A stretch of 64,000 bases of DNA from Bacillus xiapuensis (GTDB lineage: Bacteria; Bacillota; Bacilli; Bacillales; Domibacillaceae), in the NCBI RefSeq assembly GCF_002797355.1, contig NZ_KZ454939.1, positions 1,707,828 through 1,771,827 of the forward strand, given 5' to 3'. Below, in pieces: positions 57,763 through 64,000 of the stretch. Under the pieces are notes generated by a model that was not told the origin of the DNA, searched no databases, and saw nothing but the letters and a program-made list of their open reading frames with translations. Both the position numbers and the translations under genes were made by a program. How positions within the stretch are numbered: position 1 is the first letter of the stretch; the number at the start of each line of letters is the position of its first letter.

Positions 57763-57806
57763 CTCTTTTTAACGCGCAGACCGCCCGTTTTTATGCTCAT
57801 CCATTC

Positions 57807-57849
57807 AAAAGAAGCGGTCTCGCCAAGAATCAGGCGAGACCGCTTCTTT
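57807..57849 (-). terminator. Strong intrinsic terminator of resDE
   Basis: A 17-bp perfect stem (57808-57824 with 57833-57849) and 8-nt loop cover the resE stop; CTTCTTTTG follows on the minus strand. Confidence 0.85.
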
Positions 57850-59623
57850 ATTGATTGGGGAGATAGAAGGAGAAAGTTGTTCCTTGCCCCAGCTTGCTTT
57901 GCACTTTTATGCTGCCGCGATGCGCTTCAATAATGTTTCTGGCAATCGATAATCCAAGCCCTGTTCCTGAGCGGCCTCTTGTTCTCGCCTTATCGGCTTT
58001 ATAGAAGCGTTCAAAAACAAACGGTAAATCCTCTTCCGGAATGCCCGCCCCCGAGTCTTGAACATACACGTGATTCCCTTCGAGCTTGGATTGCAGGCTT
58101 ACCCGGACAAAGCCGCCTTTTGGCGTATGGCGCAGGGCGTTATCGATTAAATTCGTCAGCACTTGTTCAATACGGTCAGGATCAAGATTTGTCTTGACCG
58201 CTTCGTCAGCGACCGTTAACTGCAAGTCTATGCCCTTTTCTTTCGCCAAGCCTTGAAACTTATTCGTTACCCGTTTCAAAAAAGAAGGCAAATCGACTTC
58301 TTCTAAATTTAACGAAATATGCCCCGCTTCCATCCGCGCCAAATCGAGCAATTCGTTGACCAGCCGTCCCATTCTTAATGATTCATCATAAATAATTTTC
58401 GCAATATCTTTCTTTTCCTCTTCGGATGCAGCGATATCATCCACGATGGCTTCACTGTATCCTTGCAGCATAGAAATCGGTGTCCGCAGCTCATGAGAAA
58501 CATTGGCGATAAAATCTTCGCGGAGCTTATCCAGCCTTCGTTCCTCGGTCATGTCCCTCACCACCGCGACGGCTCCCCGCACAGATTTAGCGTTATAAAG
58601 GGGGCTGACAATGACGACATAGGAACGCCCCTGTATCGGTAATTCACCGATTTGTTCGGTTTCTGTATACACCGCCTTCTTCAGCAGCTCTTTAAGCAAG
58701 GTCGGCATCATTTCTTTTGTTGCCCCGTTTTCTTTTTCATAATACCAGTTTTGCAAAAATCTCTCAGCCGGGGGGTTCGTAATCAGGATGGTCCCGTCTT
58801 TATTGAACGTAATCACACCGTCTGCCATGCTGCTCAAAATGCTGGCAAGCTGCTCCTTTTCTTGGTTAAGAGCATGAATATTATAATTGAGCTGCTTGGC
58901 CATTTGATTAAAGGAAGTGGCTAATGCGCCAATCTCGTCAGTCGTTAAAATCGGCACTTTCGTATCGAATTTCCCTCTGGCTACCTCGGTTGCTGCTTCC
59001 CGCATTTTGCGCAAAGGCGCTGTAATCCGGGTGGAAAGGAAGAAAGCAAAAATGGTCGTTAGCACGATTGCAATTCCCGCTGCTAACAAAATCAGCTTTG
59101 TCGTTTGCTGGGTAGTTTTTTTAATCACTTCAAGTGACTGATAAATAAAAACAGCCCCGTCTTCCCCTTTTTTCATTTCCAGCGGTGCAGCAATGACGAT
59201 AGAGTTTTCATGACGGCCCGCCTGATTGCCGTCTTGGACGGGAAGTTCGGCCTGAACTTTTTTTCTTTTTGTAAAAACTTTGGATAAAACCGGGTCGTTT
59301 GCAATCTCATCCTGCTCTAACGTCGGCCGCTTGTTTTGATCATGCGGCGCATAATAAAATTTCTGCTGATTCTCTGCAATGATCACGTGAACCGGATCGT
59401 CCACTAAATCCCAAGCGACCCGCAAGCCTGTTTCCTTATCTTCATGATCGGAAATGACTTTCGATATTTTCACAGCCGTATCCGAAAGCTCCTTTTCCAC
59501 TTCCTCTGTATGATAACTTTCAAAAAACTCCAACAGCAGAATCGTCAAGAAGAAAAGGACAAAGGATACGAGCAGCAAGATGGTCATCCAAAGCTTGCCA
59601 ACTACACTTCTCCAAAGCCTCAT
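57848..59623 (-). CDS. resE: Sensor histidine kinase ResE
   Basis: ResE senses oxygen limitation or the redox state and phosphorylates ResD. The 591-residue protein has a first membrane helix (WMTILLLVSFVLFFLTILLL), an outside domain, a second helix (LILLAAGIAIVLTTIFAFFL near residue 180), HAMP, a PAS domain (about 255-360), the HisKA site NVSHELRTP and an HATPase with DNALRHTPKGG and GTGLGLSIA. Its ATG overlaps the resD stop by 4 bases. Confidence 0.96.
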   Translation of the reverse strand: MRLWRSVVGKLWMTILLLVSFVLFFLTILLLEFFESYHTEEVEKELSDTAVKISKVISDHEDKETGLRVAWDLVDDPVHVIIAENQQKFYYAPHDQNKRPTLEQDEIANDPVLSKVFTKRKKVQAELPVQDGNQAGRHENSIVIAAPLEMKKGEDGAVFIYQSLEVIKKTTQQTTKLILLAAGIAIVLTTIFAFFLSTRITAPLRKMREAATEVARGKFDTKVPILTTDEIGALATSFNQMAKQLNYNIHALNQEKEQLASILSSMADGVITFNKDGTILITNPPAERFLQNWYYEKENGATKEMMPTLLKELLKKAVYTETEQIGELPIQGRSYVVIVSPLYNAKSVRGAVAVVRDMTEERRLDKLREDFIANVSHELRTPISMLQGYSEAIVDDIAASEEEKKDIAKIIYDESLRMGRLVNELLDLARMEAGHISLNLEEVDLPSFLKRVTNKFQGLAKEKGIDLQLTVADEAVKTNLDPDRIEQVLTNLIDNALRHTPKGGFVRVSLQSKLEGNHVYVQDSGAGIPEEDLPFVFERFYKADKARTRGRSGTGLGLSIARNIIEAHRGSIKVQSKLGQGTTFSFYLPNQ

Positions 59624-60336
59624 TCATTCACGACCTCAAATTTATAGCCGACTCCCCAAACAGTGACAATCATTTTAGCCGCTTGCTCTGATACTTTATT
59701 CAGCTTTTCTCTCAGGCGTTTGACATGGGTGTCTACAGTGCGCAAATCGCCAAAGAATTCATAGTGCCACACTTCCTTTAGCAAGTGCTCGCGATCAAAT
59801 ACTTTATCTGGAGACTTCGCCAGGAAATGCAATAGTTCGTACTCTTTTGGGGTTAGATTCACTTCAACTCCATCAGCTGTCACGCGATGAGCATCATTAT
59901 CAATCGTTAAATGAGGATAAACGATTAAATCTTTGGATTTAGTATCGGTCTGCAAATAGGTCGTAGGAGAAGATCTTCTCAGCAGCGCTTTCACGCGCAG
60001 CACGACTTCCCTCGGACTAAACGGTTTGACAATATAATCATCGGTGCCGACTTCGAAGCCTTGGACGCGGTTTGCTTCCTCTCCTTTTGCCGTCAGCATG
60101 ATCACCGGCGTGGCTTTTTTTTCTCGGAGCTCCTGGCATACTTCTATTCCGTCTTTGCCGGGCATCATTAAATCCAAGAGAATACAATCATACTCTTCTC
60201 TTAGCGCCATTTCTAAAGCAGCCTCCCCGTCTTCCGCTTCATCGATGAGATAATTCTCCCTTTCTAAATACATGCGCAGCAGCCTGCGAATTCTTTCTTC
60301 ATCATCTACCACTAGAATTTTAGCCTCAATTTCCAA
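59620..60336 (-). CDS. resD: Response regulator ResD
   Basis: ResD is the OmpR/PhoB-type regulator of anaerobic respiration and cytochrome biogenesis. It has a receiver domain with VVDDE and the phosphorylated Asp in LLDLMMPG, MLTAKGEE and KPFSPREV, then a winged helix (LTPKEYELLHFLAKSP to GVGYKFEV). The TTG at 60336 has a well spaced GGGAGG; a GTG two codons upstream (60342) is the other option and gives the B. subtilis length of 240. Confidence 0.96.
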   Translation of the reverse strand: MEIEAKILVVDDEERIRRLLRMYLERENYLIDEAEDGEAALEMALREEYDCILLDLMMPGKDGIEVCQELREKKATPVIMLTAKGEEANRVQGFEVGTDDYIVKPFSPREVVLRVKALLRRSSPTTYLQTDTKSKDLIVYPHLTIDNDAHRVTADGVEVNLTPKEYELLHFLAKSPDKVFDREHLLKEVWHYEFFGDLRTVDTHVKRLREKLNKVSEQAAKMIVTVWGVGYKFEVVNE

Positions 60337-60462
60337 CTTCACAACCTCCCAAATTCATGCATGCTAGCATTCGTATACACTGTCTTTTCCTGTTTCAATT
60401 ATTAACTAATCGTTTCATTTTTTCAATTACTCCATTCCTGTTAAGCGCTTTCGATTTCTTTG

Positions 60463-60504
60463 CGCTTCATTCACACAAGCAAACTTGCTTGTGTGAATGA
60501 AGCG
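60463..60504. repeat. Perfect 42-bp palindrome between resC and resD
   Basis: 20-bp arms (60463-60482 and 60485-60504) pair perfectly around a 2-nt centre. Neither side has a T run, so it is not a normal intrinsic terminator. Confidence 0.85.
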
Positions 60505-60524
60505 GTTCAGCTGACGCGCCCTAT

Positions 60525-60552
60525 AAAAAATCCCCCGCCATAAGCAGAGGAT
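60525..60552 (-). terminator. Intrinsic terminator of resABC
   Basis: A 9-bp stem with two G-U pairs, short loop and six Ts on the minus strand, 5 bp after the resC stop. Confidence 0.75.
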
Positions 60553-60557
60553 CCTGT

Positions 60558-61751
60558 TTAAGGAGTGGCGTATGAATGCAGTCCGGCAATTACTAGGTTT
60601 ACTGCTACCAAGTTAAACATAATAATTACAAAGCCTACTACTGCCAGCCAGGCAGACCGTTTTCCGTGCCATCCTTTGGACAATCTCAGATGCAAAAAGG
60701 CAGCATAAAAGAGAAATGTAATCAAAGCCCATACTTCTTTCGGATCCCAGCCCCAAAATCTCGACCAAGCAATCTGCGCCCAAATCATCGCGAAAATTAA
60801 ACCGCCCAGTATAAAGACAGGAAAGCCAATCAGTACGGCGCGGTAGCTGACTTCGTCCATTAAATCGGAATCCACATTCTTGGCAAGCGGCTGAACGAGC
60901 GCTCCGATCCGCTTGCGGGTAAGCAGACGAATCAGCACATAAATCACAGCCCCGGCTAACAGCGACCAAACTAATGTGTTTAATTTCTTCGCATTAACAA
61001 ATCCCGGAACGTGAACGAGCGGTTCAAACTTGCCCTCCGTCATCAGCTCGCCTTCATTAGGGCCGATGAGTGCGGGAATGGCATACGTTTCTGTCGCTGG
61101 GTTCCCATCTTTGTTTATGTATTCGAACTTCGCTTCGTAATCAGCTAGGGTGAACGAGGTTGTGACCGCAACGAACCCCAGCACAGCTACAAGGCTGTAC
61201 ATGACGATTTCCAGCCAAACCGTTTGCTTGCTTTTCACCGTTTGATCCACGTTTTTCACTAAATAAATCAAGCCGGCAACAAAGCTGATTCCCAGAATCC
61301 CTTCTGCCGCAGCTACTGTCGTTACATGGATAGTCAGCCAGTGGCTTTGAAGAGCGGGAATGAGCGGATTAATATCTCGCGGGAACATGCTGGCGTAGGC
61401 AATGATAATCATCGTCACCGGCAGGGCAAACAGCCCGAGAACCGTTAACCGATAGATCAAAAAGATTAGAATAAATCCAGCAACGAGCATCATTGAGAAA
61501 AATGTAACAAATTCAAATAAATTACTCACCGGTGCATGTCCAGCCGCAATCCAGCGGGTGATAAAATAGCCTAATTGAGAAATAAAACCGATAACCGTGA
61601 CAGCAAAGCCCAGCTTTCCCCAGCGGTTGACTTGATCTTTATCGGTCTCATGCTTTGAACGGATGGAACCCCCGAATAAAAAGGTGGCAATTAAATATAA
61701 TATAAATGCAGCGTAGAGAAGATTGCCGCTCCATTGCACTAAGTCAGACAT
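60558..61751 (-). CDS. resC: Cytochrome c biogenesis protein ResC (CcsA type)
   Basis: ResC and ResB form the system II complex that exports haem and attaches it to apocytochromes c. The 397-residue protein has about eight membrane helices and the haem-handling tryptophan-rich motif [15 protein letters not shown] near residue 340, with conserved His in LTIHVTT. It supports maturation of QcrC's haem c. It follows resB by 21 bp. Confidence 0.96.
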   Translation of the reverse strand: MSDLVQWSGNLLYAAFILYLIATFLFGGSIRSKHETDKDQVNRWGKLGFAVTVIGFISQLGYFITRWIAAGHAPVSNLFEFVTFFSMMLVAGFILIFLIYRLTVLGLFALPVTMIIIAYASMFPRDINPLIPALQSHWLTIHVTTVAAAEGILGISFVAGLIYLVKNVDQTVKSKQTVWLEIVMYSLVAVLGFVAVTTSFTLADYEAKFEYINKDGNPATETYAIPALIGPNEGELMTEGKFEPLVHVPGFVNAKKLNTLVWSLLAGAVIYVLIRLLTRKRIGALVQPLAKNVDSDLMDEVSYRAVLIGFPVFILGGLIFAMIWAQIAWSRFWGWDPKEVWALITFLFYAAFLHLRLSKGWHGKRSAWLAVVGFVIIMFNLVAVNLVIAGLHSYATP

Positions 61752-61772
61752 TGAACCTTTTCCTCCCTGAAG

Positions 61773-63386
61773 TTATTTTTGTTGCTCCTTCGGCACCGGA
61801 ATAGAAGTCCCGGCCAGCGCTGCTTCGATTTCCCGCTTTAAACCATGCCAGTTTTTATTTGTATGAGCCGCTGCGTACACTTCATCCCCAATTTGCCGAA
61901 TCCAAAGACGGCGATGGTTCCAATAAGCTCCTTGCACAACGCCAATCAGAAAAATGGCTCCTCCTACCGCCAAAATCCAAAGCGTTAAATCTTTGCGCAC
62001 CGTCAGCACGGAAATATCGCGCGTTTCAATTCCTTTAAACTCCATTTTAAAATCAGTTTCCCCAACCGGTTCCAGCGTCTGACGAATTGCCACAAAACTG
62101 ATTTCTCCATCAGGATGTTCAGGAGAGATCATTTTAAATAAAAAGGCCGGGTTATTGGGTACTGGAGATTTCGTTTTGGGCTCGCCAGTTTCAGAGATTC
62201 CATCAAAATCAGGATAATAATTCATTATTTTCACTTTGTAGCCGCCGCCTAAATCATAGACGTCTTTCGGCTTTAATAAGTCGATGTTCACCGTGCCGAC
62301 AACGTTCCCCGTCTTCTTGTTGGTTAAACCAAACGACATGGCTTTTAATTCATCTTTGCTGAAGCTATCCTGATAGAGAGCATAATGATCGAACTTCAGC
62401 GGCTTGTTCACTTGAATCTTTACTTTTTTCACCTTGGTTAGCTTTGGTGCTGCTCCCGGCAGACCTTGGTTTTCATCCCGGTACAAGACAGCATTTGTTT
62501 GATAATTCTTTACGACTCCACCGGCGCGCTCAATCGCGGCATTAAACACTTCCGGATCTTTTTCTTTATCATAGTTTTCCATAATAAATTCTTCATTTTT
62601 TAAATAATATTCCCCGTTTGTACCCGGTATTTCCATCGTAGCGCCTTCGCGGATGGTGAGCCGGTCATCGACATACATCCCATCCACTGAGCGCAGCATC
62701 GCGCCGATTAGGAAGATGATCAGTCCGATATGATTGACATAAGGGCCCCACCGCGAAAACCTGCCCTTCTCGGCCAGCAGACTCCCCTCTTCTTCCCGCA
62801 GACGGTAACGCTTGGAGGATAAATGATTTTTGACTTTCTCCCAGTCCTCCTTACTTAAACGGACTTCTTGCTTAGAAAAGAGCCGCTGTTTTTTCATAAA
62901 TGAGCTATGCCGTGCGACACGCTGGTTTTTCAATGCGCGATGCAGCGGAATAACGCGGTCTAAACTGCAAATCACCAAAGAGACACCAATGGCAGCGATT
63001 AAGGCAATGAACCAAAACGAGTTATATAAATCATGAAATCCCAGCATATAATAAATCTTCCCAGCCACTCCGTAGACTTCTTCATAATATTGTTCCGGCG
63101 GCTTATTGGAAGGGATAAACTCCTTTTGCGGGAAAATGGTTCCAAATGATGCAGCAATCAATGTAAGCACAATCAGCCAAATGCCCACTTTCACAGAAGA
63201 AAAGAAATGCCATACTTTGTCAATGATGGATTTATTGAACGTTTGGGACCGCCGCGCACTACCTTCATAGCGCATATCGTGAAGTTTCTCTTGCTTAGCT
63301 TCTTCCGTAAGCGCCCGGCCGCAAGACTCGCATAAAATGGTGCCGATCGGATTCACGTGGCCGCATTCACATTTTACTTTCTGCAT
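61773..63386 (-). CDS. resB: Cytochrome c biogenesis protein ResB
   Basis: The 537-residue protein has a zinc-ribbon-like N-terminus (CECGH...CESCG, Cys5, 7, 18 and 21), three early membrane helices, a long outside domain and a last helix (near 480-500). This is the ResB/Ccs1 layout and length. It acts with ResC in system II cytochrome c assembly. It lies between resA and resC. Confidence 0.96.
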   Translation of the reverse strand: MQKVKCECGHVNPIGTILCESCGRALTEEAKQEKLHDMRYEGSARRSQTFNKSIIDKVWHFFSSVKVGIWLIVLTLIAASFGTIFPQKEFIPSNKPPEQYYEEVYGVAGKIYYMLGFHDLYNSFWFIALIAAIGVSLVICSLDRVIPLHRALKNQRVARHSSFMKKQRLFSKQEVRLSKEDWEKVKNHLSSKRYRLREEEGSLLAEKGRFSRWGPYVNHIGLIIFLIGAMLRSVDGMYVDDRLTIREGATMEIPGTNGEYYLKNEEFIMENYDKEKDPEVFNAAIERAGGVVKNYQTNAVLYRDENQGLPGAAPKLTKVKKVKIQVNKPLKFDHYALYQDSFSKDELKAMSFGLTNKKTGNVVGTVNIDLLKPKDVYDLGGGYKVKIMNYYPDFDGISETGEPKTKSPVPNNPAFLFKMISPEHPDGEISFVAIRQTLEPVGETDFKMEFKGIETRDISVLTVRKDLTLWILAVGGAIFLIGVVQGAYWNHRRLWIRQIGDEVYAAAHTNKNWHGLKREIEAALAGTSIPVPKEQQK

Positions 63387-63408
63387 ATTGATTTAAACTC
63401 CCTTTAAT

Positions 63409-63942
63409 TTATGGTTTCACCTTTTCAAACAAAGCCCGAACCTGCTCTTCCTTGGTTAAGCCACCCACTACTATGTCTTCAATTTTACCCTCCGAATTAA
63501 TCATAAAGGTAGCGGGAAGATTGGTCACACCGTAGGCATTTTCGACTTCCTTTGAGGTATCCAGAGCAATGGGAAAGGTTAAGCCATATTGTTCAGCAAA
63601 TTTCTTCGTTTGCAGCTCAGAATCACCAACATTTACAGCAAGCACTTCCACACCTTTGTCTTTATACTCTTTGGAAACGGTTTCCATATGAGGCATTTCT
63701 TCTTTACAAGGCGCGCACCAAGTGCCCCAGAAGTTTAAAAATACCCCTTTCCCTTTATAATCCGATAATTGATGCTCTTCCCCTGATAAATCGGTCAGTA
63801 CAAAATCGGGCGCTGAATCCCCCTTTTGTAAACTCCCTCTAGCTTCTTTTGTTAAATTCGTATAAAGCGTGTAGCCGACTGCCATCAATAAGATCGCCAG
63901 GATCACAGATCGCATAATCAGCCTTTTTTTCTTTTTATCCAA
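63409..63942 (-). CDS. resA: Thiol-disulfide oxidoreductase ResA
   Basis: ResA reduces the disulfide of the CXXCH site of apocytochrome c outside the membrane. The 177-residue protein has an N-terminal membrane anchor (IMRSVILAILLMAVGYTLY) and a thioredoxin fold with WCAPCKEEMP. The active site is CAPC where B. subtilis has CEPC, but the later Glu (Glu80 in B. subtilis) that tunes it is kept. It is first in resABC; the promoter lies beyond the window. Confidence 0.96.
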   Translation of the reverse strand: MDKKKKRLIMRSVILAILLMAVGYTLYTNLTKEARGSLQKGDSAPDFVLTDLSGEEHQLSDYKGKGVFLNFWGTWCAPCKEEMPHMETVSKEYKDKGVEVLAVNVGDSELQTKKFAEQYGLTFPIALDTSKEVENAYGVTNLPATFMINSEGKIEDIVVGGLTKEEQVRALFEKVKP

Positions 63943-64000
63943 GAAATCATCCCCTTTGTCAGCGTAACAGGCAGCAGCCTATATATCATTCCCGTTCATA

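Overview
The window is chromosomal DNA from an endospore-forming Firmicute of the family Bacillaceae. The evidence is gene content and order close to the Bacillus subtilis ypbB-panD and resABCDE regions: spoIVA, cotJABC, sleB-ypeB, TRAP (mtrB), hepS-menG-hepT, bacillithiol genes and a Gram-positive bc-type qcrABC complex. Moderate GC content and strong AGGAGG-type ribosome sites fit the same group. No rRNA, tRNA, CRISPR array, intact insertion sequence or prophage was seen. Nearly all genes lie on the minus strand; the plus-strand genes are ypjC, ansA, cotJABC and fer.

Layout from left to right. (1) 0-9.9 kb: the end-truncated dinG helicase, the panB-panC-panD pantothenate operon behind an attenuator-like leader, then one long minus-strand operon ypjD-dapB-mgsA-bshB1-bshA-cca-birA (lysine, methylglyoxal, bacillithiol, tRNA CCA ends, biotin). 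(2) 10-18.4 kb: ypjC, a YugP-type metallopeptidase, ypjB, ypjA, the menaquinol:cytochrome c reductase qcrABC, and ypiF, ypiB and ypiA. (3) 18.5-24.7 kb: aroC-aroB-aroH-hisC-tyrA-aroA, the aromatic supraoperon without its usual trp insert. (4) 24.9-30.7 kb: cheR, ndk, the menaquinone side-chain cluster hepS-menG-hepT, mtrB-folE and hbs. (5) 30.9-41 kb: spoIVA, yphF, yphE, gpsA, der, fni, the S1-like gene, plsC, cmk and a PilZ protein. (6) 41-50.4 kb: ypeB-sleB, prsW, ansA, ypdA, a MecA paralogue, a MerR/B12-like regulator, a phosphoesterase and cotJABC. (7) 50.5-55.4 kb: a short membrane gene, a CPBP protease, recS, ypbB, fer and an FMN-riboswitch-controlled riboflavin transporter. (8) 55.7-57.8 kb: an AT-rich accessory stretch with a secreted M23 peptidase and a 51-codon gene behind a near-consensus sigma-E promoter. 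(9) 57.8-64 kb: resA-resB-resC and resD-resE (cytochrome c maturation and redox signalling). The last 58 bases hold no recognisable gene.

How the parts connect. qcrABC, the menaquinone genes and resABC-DE together build and regulate a menaquinol/cytochrome c respiratory branch. bshA, bshB1 and ypdA make and recycle bacillithiol. spoIVA, cotJ, sleB-ypeB, ypjB and the 51-codon gene serve spore formation or germination. The least explained features are a family of about six degenerate 95-200 bp intergenic repeats (13.4, 16.3, 32.5, 40.9, 45.2 and 48.2 kb), the 51-codon gene at 57.5 kb with a palindrome inside its promoter spacer, a perfect 42-bp palindrome between resC and resD, and the structured panB leader.
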